The notes under the pieces are model-generated. The model was given only the letters and a program-made list of their open reading frames with translations. It ran no database searches and was not told the origin of the DNA. Source: Arthrobacter terricola (GTDB lineage: Bacteria > Actinomycetota > Actinomycetes > Actinomycetales > Micrococcaceae). Taken from it: DNA of 64,000 nt. Both the position numbers and the translations under genes were made by a program. Positions 55,232-63,756 of the stretch are shown here, in pieces (positions within the stretch are counted from its first letter, which is position 1; each line of letters opens with the position of its first letter). The stretch is from assembly GCF_004354015.1 (NCBI RefSeq), contig NZ_SMRU01000010.1:97281-161280 (forward strand), written 5' to 3'.

Positions 55232-55753
55232 ATGGCTCCCATTCACACTTTTGCCGGGGACACTCCGGTCATCCATGACTCAGCCTTCGTGGCGCCGACG
55301 GCGTCCATCATCGGCAAGGCCACGCTCGGCGAAGGCGCCAGCGCGTTCTACGGCGTGTCCGTCCGGGCCGACACCGCGGCGATCAGCGTCGGTGCCGGCT
55401 CGAACCTGCAGGACAACGTGGTCCTCCACGCCGATCCCGGGTTCCCGTGCACCGTAGGCGAGCGCGTCAGCGTCGGGCACTCAGCCGTCGTGCACGGCTG
55501 CACGGTGGAGGACGACTGCCTCATCGGCATGAGCGCGACCATCCTGAACGGCGCCGTGATCGGTACGGGCTCGCTCGTGGCGGCAGGCGCCGTCGTGCTT
55601 GAAGGCACCGTGATTCCGCCGCGCTCGCTCGTGGCCGGGGTGCCCGCCAAGGTGCGCCGCGAGCTGAGCGAGGAAGAGTTCGACGGCGTCAAGCGCAACG
55701 CCGCACACTACCGCGAACTCGCCGCGGCGCACCGGGAAATGCACGCGGGGTAG
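55232..55753 (+). CDS. gamma-carbonic anhydrase family protein
   Basis: Left-handed beta-helix protein of 173 aa (hexapeptide repeats from about residue 20 to 130) with the gamma-CA pattern: SNLQDNVVLHADPGFP and VGHSAVVHGCTVEDDCLIGM carry the metal-site His residues. Close relatives include PaaY/CaiE/YrdA, many without proven carbonic anhydrase activity. C-terminal helix SEEEFDGVKRNAAHYRELAAAHR is typical. It converges with the amine oxidase gene with 13 nt between stops. Confidence 0.9.
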   Translation: MAPIHTFAGDTPVIHDSAFVAPTASIIGKATLGEGASAFYGVSVRADTAAISVGAGSNLQDNVVLHADPGFPCTVGERVSVGHSAVVHGCTVEDDCLIGMSATILNGAVIGTGSLVAAGAVVLEGTVIPPRSLVAGVPAKVRRELSEEEFDGVKRNAAHYRELAAAHREMHAG

Positions 55754-55766
55754 CGTCAGGAGAACC

Positions 55767-57482
55767 TCAGTCCAGGATGATCGGCCCCAACTCGTCCAAT
55801 AGTTCGCCGGGGCCGGGGTTGCCCGGGACCGACGATCCGCCGAGGTGGTTCACGACGCCCCAGACGGCGTTGAGTCCCGTGGTGACTGCCCCTTCCGCCC
55901 AGCCGGCGGTGAAGGAGACGTCGTCGCCGGCGAGGAAGATGCCGCGCTGGCCCTCGGGGAGCCTGTCCTGCTTGAAGTGGGTGAACAGGCGCTGTTGGTA
56001 GCGGTAGTGCCCGGGCAGGTTGGCTTTGAAGGCACCCATGAAGTTGGGATCGGCTTCCCAGGACACCGTGATCGGTTGGCCGATGATGTGGCTCGCGATG
56101 TCCACGCCGGGGTAGATCTGTTCGAGCGAGTGCAACATGAGCTTGACGCGTTCTTCGGCGCTGAGTGCGAGCCACTTCAAGGCGTCGTCGTTCCACGTGT
56201 AGGAAAGCAGGATGACGGCCGGTTTGTCAGGGCCGTCGTCGAGCAGGTACGTTGCCCGGTTGAGCCGGTCCGTCAGCGTCATGGACAGCACTTCGCGTCC
56301 CGTTTCGGGGTCGATGTCCTTCCAGAACGGCCGGTCCACCATGACGAACGTCTTGGAGGACTGCATGTAGTGCGAACGTTCGATCGCGGTCCACAGCTCG
56401 GCGGGGAACAGCGCTTCCTCGGTGTGGATACGGGTTGAGAGCAACCAGGACTGGCAGGTGGTGACGACGGCCGGGTACCCGGTCTCGCGGCCCCAGCGCT
56501 CACGCACCAGGAGGTCGCCGTCAGCCCCGCGCTGGATGCGGTCCACGGCTCCGCGCGGAGATCCGGAATGCAGGGATGCCAGTGAGGTGCCTTCGGGCCA
56601 GTGAGCCATGCCCGACGGCGCGTGGTTCCAGAGTGCCTCCGGTAGCCGCTGCGCTCCCCCGGTGATGAGCCGGTGCTGGTCATCGGCGTCGGTGTAGACA
56701 ACGCGGAGGATTTCGAGGATGGAGTTGGGGAAGTCGGTGTCCCAGCCACCGGTGCCGAAACCGACCTGCCCGAATGCTTCGCGATGCGCGAAGCCGGCTT
56801 TCTTGAAGGACTCGCTGGCCGCGATGAAGCCGTAGAAGGTCTGTTCGTCCAGCTTGGGGAGCAGTTCGTTCCACAATTGCTTGATTCGGGCGGTGTCGCG
56901 GGCCCGGATGGCTTCTTGCATTTCCTGGAACGCTGCGCCGTCGTTGACCGCGGCTTTCCACGCTGCTGCGACTTCGTGGAAGAACTCAGGCAACTCGGCG
57001 GCGGTGGCCGCGTAGTGCTTCTCTCCTGCCAGTTCGATCACGGTGCTCGACGTTGCCGGTGCGAGCGGGTTCGGAAATTCCCGGGTGTCGAGCCCGAGGA
57101 GGTCCACATAGTGGTAGAAAGCCTTACCCGAAACCGGGAAGCGCATGCCGCCAAGGTCCGCGACGACTCCGGGCGCGGAGGGGAAGCTCGCAGTGCGCAG
57201 CCGCCCGCCGATCTGGTCCGCTTCGTAGACAACCGGGCGAAGGCCGAGCTTCATCAGCTCATAGGCCGTGACGAGTCCCGAAAGGCCGGCGCCGATGACG
57301 GCGACTTCGGTTCCGTACAGTTCCGGCGGGACCACGGCCAGGCCGTCCGGGTGGGCCAGGTAGTGGTCGTAGCTGAACGGGAAGTCCGGGTTCAGCATAG
57401 TGATGGGAGCCTCGGACGGCGTCGCCTGGTCCGCTCCCCTGTCGAGGGTGTGTTCCGCGGGCAATTCGGTGGCGATGGTCAT
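55767..57482 (-). CDS. flavin-containing amine/amino-acid oxidase
   Basis: FAD-dependent oxidase of 571 aa of the monoamine oxidase/L-amino-acid oxidase superfamily, resembling tryptophan 2-monooxygenase-type enzymes. Dinucleotide motif VAVIGAGLSGLVTAYELMKLGLRPVVYEADQIGGRL near residue 65, then GGMRFPVSGKAFYHYVDLLG, TCQSWLLSTRIHTEEALFP, and the C-terminal FLAGDDVSFTAGWAEGAVTTGLNAVWGV. The amine/amino acid substrate is unknown; linkage to an APC permease, racemase and PucR regulator suggests amino-acid catabolism. Start overlaps the permease stop as ATGA. Confidence 0.88.
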   Translation of the reverse strand: MTIATELPAEHTLDRGADQATPSEAPITMLNPDFPFSYDHYLAHPDGLAVVPPELYGTEVAVIGAGLSGLVTAYELMKLGLRPVVYEADQIGGRLRTASFPSAPGVVADLGGMRFPVSGKAFYHYVDLLGLDTREFPNPLAPATSSTVIELAGEKHYAATAAELPEFFHEVAAAWKAAVNDGAAFQEMQEAIRARDTARIKQLWNELLPKLDEQTFYGFIAASESFKKAGFAHREAFGQVGFGTGGWDTDFPNSILEILRVVYTDADDQHRLITGGAQRLPEALWNHAPSGMAHWPEGTSLASLHSGSPRGAVDRIQRGADGDLLVRERWGRETGYPAVVTTCQSWLLSTRIHTEEALFPAELWTAIERSHYMQSSKTFVMVDRPFWKDIDPETGREVLSMTLTDRLNRATYLLDDGPDKPAVILLSYTWNDDALKWLALSAEERVKLMLHSLEQIYPGVDIASHIIGQPITVSWEADPNFMGAFKANLPGHYRYQQRLFTHFKQDRLPEGQRGIFLAGDDVSFTAGWAEGAVTTGLNAVWGVVNHLGGSSVPGNPGPGELLDELGPIILD

Positions 57483-59014
57483 GAAAGTTCTGCCTTCACA
57501 GTTTCCGGGTCGGGGACCCTTGCGGATAGTTCACGGTATTCCTGTTCTGTCAGGGCCGCTACTTTGGAATTCCGGCGTCCATAGCCGAAGTACAGGGCGA
57601 TCCCCACGAGCATCCAGCCGCCGAACACCACCCAGGTGTCGGCGCCGAGGTTGGCCATGAGGTAGGCACACATGAGCGTGCCGAGGATTGGCGCGGCCGG
57701 GTACAGCGGCACGCGGAAGCTCCGCTTGAGGGCCGGTTGGTTGCGCCGGAGGTAAATGACGGCGACGTTGACGAGTGCGAAGGCGAAGAGGGTGCCGATG
57801 CTGGTGGCGTCGGCGAGCGCACCGAGCGGGACCAAGCCCGCGGTGAGTGCGACGACGGTGCCCACGATGAGCGTTCCGGCAACGGGAGTGCCGGTCCGGC
57901 GGGAGACGCGACCGAAGACCCGGGGCACGAGTCCGTCACGGGACATGGACATCAGGATGCGGGTCTGGCCGTACAGCACAGTCAATACGATGCTGGCGAT
58001 GGCGAGCACTGCTCCCACCGAGAAGACGAGCGCAATCCACGGCTGGTGGGTGGTCTCTTCGAGGATCTGGACGAGGGCAGCTTCCGTGCCGCCGAACCAG
58101 CCCCAGGGACGGGCACCGATGGCCGCGACGGCAACCAGGACGTAAATGCTGGTGACGATCACCATGGACAGCAGGATGGCCCGGGGAAGGTCGCGCTTCG
58201 GGTTGCGTGCTTCTTCGCCGGCCGTGGAGGCGGCGTCGAAGCCGATGTACGAGAAGAACACCCGTGATGCGGCTGCCGAGACTCCGGCGGCGCCCATCGG
58301 CATGAGGGGATCGAAGTTTCCGGCGTTGAAAGCCGTGAAGGCCACTGCGCAGAAGAACAGCAGGATGACGATCTTGACGGTGACGATCGCTGTATTGATC
58401 CAAGCGCTCTCGCGGGCTCCGCGCACCAGCAGGATCATGGCGAGGACCACGATGACCATGGCCGGGATGTTGACGACGCCGCCGCTGCCGGGCGGTTGCG
58501 ACATCGCGTCCGGCAGGACCTGGCCGAAGGCAGCGAGGGTTTCGTTGACGTACTGCCCCGCGCCGACTGCCACCGCGGCCACGGACACCGCGTATTCGAG
58601 GACGAGGCACCAGCCGCAGATCCAGGCCATGCCTTCGCCCATGGTCGCGTAGGAGTACGAGTAGCTCGAACCGGAGACGGGCACCAAGCCGGCCATCTCG
58701 GCGTAGGAGACCGCGGACAGCAGTGCCGCGAGGCCGGCCACGACGAACGAGATCCACACAGCCGGGCCGGCCAAGGGAACGGATTCGCCCAGGATCACCA
58801 GGATGCCGGTGCCCAATGTGGCGCCGACGCTGATCATCGTGAGCTGCAGGACTCCGAAGCTGCGGACCAGCGGAGTACCGCCTTCGCCGCTGCCGGATTC
58901 GCTGACCATTTGTCCGATCGGTTTGCGCCGCAGCAATTGGGCTCCGAGCCCCGGACGGCTGATAGCCCGGGTGTCACGTGTTGCTTCGGTTCGGGTGGAA
59001 GTAGGCACAGTCAC
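57479..59014 (-). CDS. APC family amino acid permease
   Basis: Transporter of 511 aa with about 12 membrane segments. Family blocks: FGVLQLTMISVGATLGTGILVILGE, YAEMAGLVPVSGSSYSYSYATMGEGMAWICGWCLVLEY, FFSYIGFDAASTAGEEARNPKRDLPRAI, YGQTRILMSMSRDGLVPRVFG. This is the cationic amino acid transporter subgroup. GTG 59014 is chosen since AAGGG lies 10 nt upstream; the open frame extends 39 codons further into the divergent alr promoter. Likely feeds substrate to the co-transcribed oxidase. Confidence 0.91.
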   Translation of the reverse strand: MTVPTSTRTEATRDTRAISRPGLGAQLLRRKPIGQMVSESGSGEGGTPLVRSFGVLQLTMISVGATLGTGILVILGESVPLAGPAVWISFVVAGLAALLSAVSYAEMAGLVPVSGSSYSYSYATMGEGMAWICGWCLVLEYAVSVAAVAVGAGQYVNETLAAFGQVLPDAMSQPPGSGGVVNIPAMVIVVLAMILLVRGARESAWINTAIVTVKIVILLFFCAVAFTAFNAGNFDPLMPMGAAGVSAAASRVFFSYIGFDAASTAGEEARNPKRDLPRAILLSMVIVTSIYVLVAVAAIGARPWGWFGGTEAALVQILEETTHQPWIALVFSVGAVLAIASIVLTVLYGQTRILMSMSRDGLVPRVFGRVSRRTGTPVAGTLIVGTVVALTAGLVPLGALADATSIGTLFAFALVNVAVIYLRRNQPALKRSFRVPLYPAAPILGTLMCAYLMANLGADTWVVFGGWMLVGIALYFGYGRRNSKVAALTEQEYRELSARVPDPETVKAELS

Positions 59015-59098
59015 CGTTGACGTCCCTTCAGAGTAGTTTTCGGTTTCCCCTGTCCACCGTAAGCCTGTGAGCCATCTCTCAAAGTGTGCAAAATGACC

Positions 59099-59112
59099 TA
59101 TAGTGTTCATCC
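59099..59112 (+). promoter_or_regulatory. predicted leaderless promoter of alr (-10 box)
   Basis: TATAGT is followed by 8 nt and ATG 59113, with no ribosome site. No good -35 is visible, which would fit activator dependence. Confidence 0.5.
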
Positions 59113-60336
59113 ATGAGACGTATTGCACCATTTGAAACAGCGCCCGAAGCGGCGCTTTCGGGACAGGTCAACGTTGACCTGTCTGCGATTTCAGACAACA
59201 TCAAAGCCCTCAGGAAGCGCACCGACGCCCCGCATTTCATGGCCGTCGTCAAGGGAAACGGCTACGGCCGCGGCCTGATCGACGTTGCCCGCACAGCCCT
59301 CGAAGCAGGCGCGGACTGGCTCGGCACCGCACAGTTGAGCGAAGCCGTTGCCTTGCGGCGGGCGGGTATCACAGTCCCGGTCCTGTCGTGGCTATATCTG
59401 GCATCCCAGACGAGCGCGACCATTCGGGAAGCGCTCGAGCACGACGTCGATGTGTCGCTTGGGAGCGTCCGTCAACTTGAGGTGCTGGCCGGTATCGCGA
59501 GGCACGTGGGCAGGCCCGCCGTCGTGCACTTGGAACTGGACAGCGGGCTGAGCCGCGGCGGCGCTCGCAAGGAGGATTGGGCAGGGCTGGTAGCCAAGGC
59601 CCGCGCGGCCGAAAAGGACGGAACGCTGAAGGTCCGCGGCATCTGGACCCATTTGGCGTGGGCCGATGTTCCCGCCCACCCGGGCAACGCCGCCGCCGTC
59701 GCCGAATTCGAGGACGCGGTACGTGAAGCCCATGCCGCCGGCCTCGAGCCACAATTGCGGCATGTTTCAAGCTCGGCCAATATCCTGGACCGGCCCGAGT
59801 TCCACTTCGACATGGTCCGGGCCGGCCTGGCAATCTACGGGCTCGCTCCCGCGGACCACCTGAACCCGGCGGACTTCGGGCTCCGCCCGGCGCTGACGGT
59901 CACGGCGCCTCTTGTCATGGTCAAGAAGGTCCCCGCCGGAACCGGCGTCAGCTACGAACACCAAGCCATTACCCACGAACCGCGATACCTGGGCCTCATT
60001 CCGCTCGGCTACGCGGACGGTATTCCGAAAGGCATCAGCGGACGGAGCCTGGTCCAGATCGCCGGACGGAAAGTCCCCGTGATCGGAAAGGTGTGCATGG
60101 ACCAATTCATGGTGGACCTCGGGCCGGACGCCGCCGGAATCGACGTCGGAGATATCGCAGTCCTGTTCGGGGATCCGGCCAGCGGAGCGGCGAGCGCCGA
60201 CGATTGGGGCGCGGCGATCGGCAGCCACGGTGACGAGATCATTAGTCGGATCGCGCCCCGCCTGCCACGCGTCTACCAAAGCAGCGCGTACGAGTGCCCC
60301 GACTACCAGGAGGAGGCCCCGAGCCATGTCCACTGA
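59113..60336 (+). CDS. alr: alanine racemase family protein
   Basis: PLP-dependent racemase of 407 aa. The PLP-Lys is Lys47 in HFMAVVKGNGYGRG (the common form is VVKADAYGHG). Other motifs: LELDSGLSRGG, GIWTHLAWAD, SSSANIL, FDMVRAGLAIYGLAP, the second catalytic Tyr in AGTGVSYEHQ, PLGYADGIPK and GKVCMDQFMVDLG. The variant Lys motif and the amino-acid catabolic neighbours suggest a catabolic or broad-specificity racemase rather than the cell-wall enzyme (inference). Overlaps the pucR start by 11 nt. Confidence 0.88.
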   Translation: MRRIAPFETAPEAALSGQVNVDLSAISDNIKALRKRTDAPHFMAVVKGNGYGRGLIDVARTALEAGADWLGTAQLSEAVALRRAGITVPVLSWLYLASQTSATIREALEHDVDVSLGSVRQLEVLAGIARHVGRPAVVHLELDSGLSRGGARKEDWAGLVAKARAAEKDGTLKVRGIWTHLAWADVPAHPGNAAAVAEFEDAVREAHAAGLEPQLRHVSSSANILDRPEFHFDMVRAGLAIYGLAPADHLNPADFGLRPALTVTAPLVMVKKVPAGTGVSYEHQAITHEPRYLGLIPLGYADGIPKGISGRSLVQIAGRKVPVIGKVCMDQFMVDLGPDAAGIDVGDIAVLFGDPASGAASADDWGAAIGSHGDEIISRIAPRLPRVYQSSAYECPDYQEEAPSHVH

Positions 60337-61939
60337 GCCGAGTCCAGGGCGCTTGAGCTTCGTCACCCTCGATCAGTTCCTCACGCAACTGCCGCCGGAA
60401 CTGGACATGCTCCACGACGGCGGCAGCGGCGGAGAACTGCTGCGCTGGGTGGAACCAAGCGAACTGGACGACCCCACCCCCTATCTCCCGGAAGGGGAGT
60501 TCCTGCTGACTGCCGGGCTCCCCTTCCTGGGCGACGGCGGAACGCCGGCCAGGGTGGATGCTTACGTCAAGCGGCTGGTGGGGGCCAAGGTGGCCGCCTT
60601 GGGCTTTGGAATCAAGCCGTATTTCGACGCCGTTCCGCCGGAACTCGTTGCCGCGTGCCGGCGGCACGAGCTCACCTTGATCGGCATCCCGGAATCGATC
60701 CCGTTCGCAGCGATCGGCCTTGAGTTCTCCCAGCTCCTGGAATCGGACAACGCAAGGGTGTTCCGCCAACTCGCGGAGACCAACCGCCAACTGATGCGGG
60801 CCGTCCTGTCGCCGCGCCCGGAACACGAACTCCTTGCCGCGCTCGTCCAGAAAGTTCCGGTCTGGGCGCTGCTCATCGGGGCGGACGGGCGCGTCCGTGC
60901 GCGCGCCCACGCAGCCGGCGGCAGCAGCGGCGTCGAGCACTCACTGCTGGAACCGATGTTGGAACGGCTCCTTTCCGGGAGGGGTCCGCGGGTTGAGATG
61001 GACGGTTTTGAGCAGCCCGGCTCGGCGATGGTCTTCGGCCACCCGCTGCGAAGCACCAAGGATGCGAACCTCGGCGCACTGGTCCTGGGGTCGGACACCG
61101 CGCTGGCTCCGGCGCAGAACATCGTGGTCCAGTCGGTGGTGGGCCTCCTCGAGTTGCTGGTGCGACAACGGACCAGCGGCTCGCTCGCGCCGAGCCAACT
61201 GGCCACGGCCCTCCTCCTGCATCCTGAAACCCTCGCGAGCGGCGGGACCCGGCACATCAACGGGCTTAAGGACCTCCTGGCCCAAAGCCTTTCTTCGACG
61301 CGATCCGCTCCCCTGCGCGTGGTCCAAGGCATCAAAGTGGACTCCCCTGACTGGCCTGCCGACGACGGCCCGGTGCGGGAGGTCCTGCAGTGGCGGCGCC
61401 TCTTCGACACCAAGCTCGTGGAAATCACGGACTACGGATTCGCGGCGATCACCAGGCTCAAGGTGGACGACGCGTTGTTGGCGGATGTCGAAAAGCTCGG
61501 CTGGCGGCTGGTCATCGGCGATCCCACGGAGCTGACCGGGCTTGCCGCAGCCCATCAGCGGGTGACGTCGCTCCGGTCGCGTGTCCAGTCGAGTGGCCGC
61601 AGTGCCCGGGTCGACGAAGTGACGTGGTCGGTCACCGGCCTCCTGGGACGCGAAGCCGGGACCATGCTGGCGGCAAGGCTCCTCGAACCCGTGCTTTCCT
61701 TGGAGGCGGATCGTCGCGATGCATTGCTCGCTGTGCTCCGTGGCTGGCTCAGTGAGAACGGGAGCTGGGACGCGTCCGCCAAGGTGCTGGGACTCCACCG
61801 CAATAGCGTCCGCCGCCAGATCGGACTAGTGGCCGAACTTCTCGGAGCCGACCTCAACCAGGCCCAAGTGCGCGCGGAACTCTGGATCGCGTTGCAGTAT
61901 GCCGACGACGTAGTGGCCGGGATTTCCGAGGTTTCCTGA
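60326..61939 (+). CDS. PucR family transcriptional regulator
   Basis: Regulator of 537 aa. The N-terminal PucR domain (LDQFLTQLPPELDML..LLRWVEPSELDDPTPYLPEGEFLLTAGLPF) covers about residues 1-125, a middle GGDEF-like/GAF-like sensory region follows, and the C-terminal helix-turn-helix is NGSWDASAKVLGLHRNSVRRQIGLVAELLGADL. Such proteins respond to purine or amino acid metabolites. ATG has AGGAGG 13 nt upstream inside alr. It probably controls alr and the divergent permease-oxidase pair. Confidence 0.91.
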   Translation: MSTEPSPGRLSFVTLDQFLTQLPPELDMLHDGGSGGELLRWVEPSELDDPTPYLPEGEFLLTAGLPFLGDGGTPARVDAYVKRLVGAKVAALGFGIKPYFDAVPPELVAACRRHELTLIGIPESIPFAAIGLEFSQLLESDNARVFRQLAETNRQLMRAVLSPRPEHELLAALVQKVPVWALLIGADGRVRARAHAAGGSSGVEHSLLEPMLERLLSGRGPRVEMDGFEQPGSAMVFGHPLRSTKDANLGALVLGSDTALAPAQNIVVQSVVGLLELLVRQRTSGSLAPSQLATALLLHPETLASGGTRHINGLKDLLAQSLSSTRSAPLRVVQGIKVDSPDWPADDGPVREVLQWRRLFDTKLVEITDYGFAAITRLKVDDALLADVEKLGWRLVIGDPTELTGLAAAHQRVTSLRSRVQSSGRSARVDEVTWSVTGLLGREAGTMLAARLLEPVLSLEADRRDALLAVLRGWLSENGSWDASAKVLGLHRNSVRRQIGLVAELLGADLNQAQVRAELWIALQYADDVVAGISEVS

Positions 61940-61978
61940 GGCTTCCGCGAGTCGGCCACGTCGGTGCTGGCTTCTCCG

Positions 61979-61991
61979 TACACTGGGCTGC
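61979..61991 (+). promoter_or_regulatory. predicted leaderless promoter of the VOC protein gene (-10 box)
   Basis: TACACT followed by 7 nt and ATG 61992; no ribosome site. Confidence 0.5.
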
Positions 61992-62369
61992 ATGGCATCC
62001 CGCATCAGCGAACTTGTCCTCAACTGCGCCGACCCGGAGCTCCTCGCGCGCTTCTGGTGCGGAGTCCTCGGCTACGTAGAGCTCGACCGGGACCAGGGCG
62101 CGATCGAGATCGGTCCGTCCGACGCCGGGTTCGGAGGCCTGCAGCCCACCATCTTCCTGAGCCCGAGCACCAATCCGCGGACCGGCAGGCTCCCCCTCCA
62201 CATCGATGTCAACCCAGTCGATCGGGACCAGGACGCCGAGCTGGAACGTTTGCTCGCCCTCGGCGCCCGCCCTGCCGACGTCGGCCAAACCGGCGACGAA
62301 CCATGGCACGTCCTCGCCGACCCGGAGGGGAACGAGTTCTGCCTGCTGCGCAAGCGGCTGGAGGCCTAG
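61992..62369 (+). CDS. VOC/glyoxalase-like domain protein
   Basis: Small vicinal-oxygen-chelate fold protein of 125 aa (DUF-type glyoxalase-like). It has ISELVLNCADPELLARFWCGVLGY at the start, the PLHIDVNPVDRD strand, and DEPWHVLADPEGNEFCLL, the glyoxalase C-terminal motif. Function could be antibiotic binding, detoxification or none known. It ends 23 nt before the MFS transporter. Confidence 0.86.
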   Translation: MASRISELVLNCADPELLARFWCGVLGYVELDRDQGAIEIGPSDAGFGGLQPTIFLSPSTNPRTGRLPLHIDVNPVDRDQDAELERLLALGARPADVGQTGDEPWHVLADPEGNEFCLLRKRLEA

Positions 62370-62392
62370 GCCGGACGTCGGTGCTCCCCCAC

Positions 62393-63628
62393 ATGCCCAA
62401 CGGCCAATCCGCCACCCCTAAGGAACGCCCGCCCCTGCTGCGCCCCTGGCCCTTTGTTGTCGCCTTCGGCATCGTGAGCCTGCTCGCGGACATGGTCTAC
62501 GAAGGCGCCCGCAGCATCATCGGACCGTACCTGGGCACCCTGGGCGCGGGCGCCACCGTCGTCGGCCTGGTTGCCGGAGCCGGCGAGTTCATCGGCTACG
62601 GGCTCCGCGTCCTCTCCGGCCTCGCCGTCCGCCGCACCCAGCATTACTGGGCCTGGACCATCACCGGCTACGCCCTCACCGTCCTGAGCGTTCCCCTGAT
62701 CGGAACAACCGGCCTCATCGCCCCGGCCTTGCTCCTCTACGGCACCGAACGGCTCGGCAAAGCCGTCCGCTCACCGGCCAAGGACACCCTCCTCTCCCAT
62801 GCCTCGACCAGCACCGGGCGCGGATCCGCGTTCGGGGTCCACCAAGCCCTGGACCAGACCGGTGCCATGCTCGGACCCCTGCTCCTGGCCGCGGTCCTGG
62901 CCTGGCACGAAGGCGACTACAGGCTCGCGTTCGGCATACTCGCCGTCCCGGGCGTGCTAGTCCTTGCCATGCTGTTCTGGCTCAGGACCCGCGTACCGAA
63001 TCCGGCCGCCTACGAACACGGCGCCCCAACCGCCACCACCAGCGAACGGACCCACAGTCCACAGGCGAAGGAAACCCGCGTGCAGCTGCCAGCACGGTTC
63101 TGGCAGTACACCGCGGCCGTGGCCGTCCTGTCGTGCGGGGTCGCGCCCTTCCCGCTCATGGCCTTCCACGCCCAGACCGCTGGCCTCCTCAGCGATGCCC
63201 TGGTCCCGGTCGTGTTCGCCGTCGCCATGGCAGTGGACGGCCTCAGCGGCCTCATTGTCGGACGCCTCTACGACCGCCGCGGTCCCCTCGTCCTCCTCGC
63301 GGTTCCCGCCGCCGCGGCCATCGCCGCGATCTCCTTCGCCAACACTGTGGCCCTCGTCTGGGCCGGCGCAGCCGTCTGGGGCATCGTCAACGGTGTCCTG
63401 GACTCCACCGTCAAAGCCGTCGTGACAGAACTTGTCCCCTCCGACTCCCGCCCGGTCGCCTTCGGCTGGCTCGCCCTCGTCCGCGGGCTCGGCCTCCTCG
63501 CCGCCGGCGGCATCCTCGGCGCCGCCTACAGCATCAGCCCGGTCGCGGCCATCATCGTAATCCTCGCCGCCAACGTACTGGCCTCCGCCAGCCTCACCCT
63601 CGTCCTGCGTAGGCTTCACCAGCACTGA
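62393..63628 (+). CDS. MFS transporter
   Basis: Major facilitator transporter of 411 aa with about 11-12 membrane segments and a hydrophilic central loop (about residues 205-235). Segments include ADMVYEGARSIIGPYLGTLGAGATVVGLVAGAGEFIGYGLRVLSG, TERLGKAVRSPAKDTLLS, and LIVGRLYDRRGPLVLLAVP, the second of the gated loop motifs. Substrate unknown. ATG 62393 is given; GTG 62381 is possible and neither has a clear ribosome site. The open frame that runs back through the VOC gene is rejected. Confidence 0.86.
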   Translation: MPNGQSATPKERPPLLRPWPFVVAFGIVSLLADMVYEGARSIIGPYLGTLGAGATVVGLVAGAGEFIGYGLRVLSGLAVRRTQHYWAWTITGYALTVLSVPLIGTTGLIAPALLLYGTERLGKAVRSPAKDTLLSHASTSTGRGSAFGVHQALDQTGAMLGPLLLAAVLAWHEGDYRLAFGILAVPGVLVLAMLFWLRTRVPNPAAYEHGAPTATTSERTHSPQAKETRVQLPARFWQYTAAVAVLSCGVAPFPLMAFHAQTAGLLSDALVPVVFAVAMAVDGLSGLIVGRLYDRRGPLVLLAVPAAAAIAAISFANTVALVWAGAAVWGIVNGVLDSTVKAVVTELVPSDSRPVAFGWLALVRGLGLLAAGGILGAAYSISPVAAIIVILAANVLASASLTLVLRRLHQH

Positions 63629-63647
63629 ACTCACGTTTGGAAGGTCG

Positions 63648-63679
63648 TCTAGGTGTTTTGGGGCATCTATCTAGGTGTT
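63648..63679 (+). repeat. direct repeat of TCTAGGTGTT near the IS end
   Basis: TCTAGGTGTT occurs at 63648-63657 and 63670-63679, 22 bp apart, in the gap between the MFS gene and the transposase. It may mark the left end of the insertion sequence; the exact boundary is not determined. Confidence 0.4.
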
Positions 63680-63756
63680 GAGGCCAAAAACTCGACCCTT
63701 AACTAGTGTCGCGTGTCGTTAATAGCTAGACGTTTGGGTGTTTGGGAGGATTGGTT

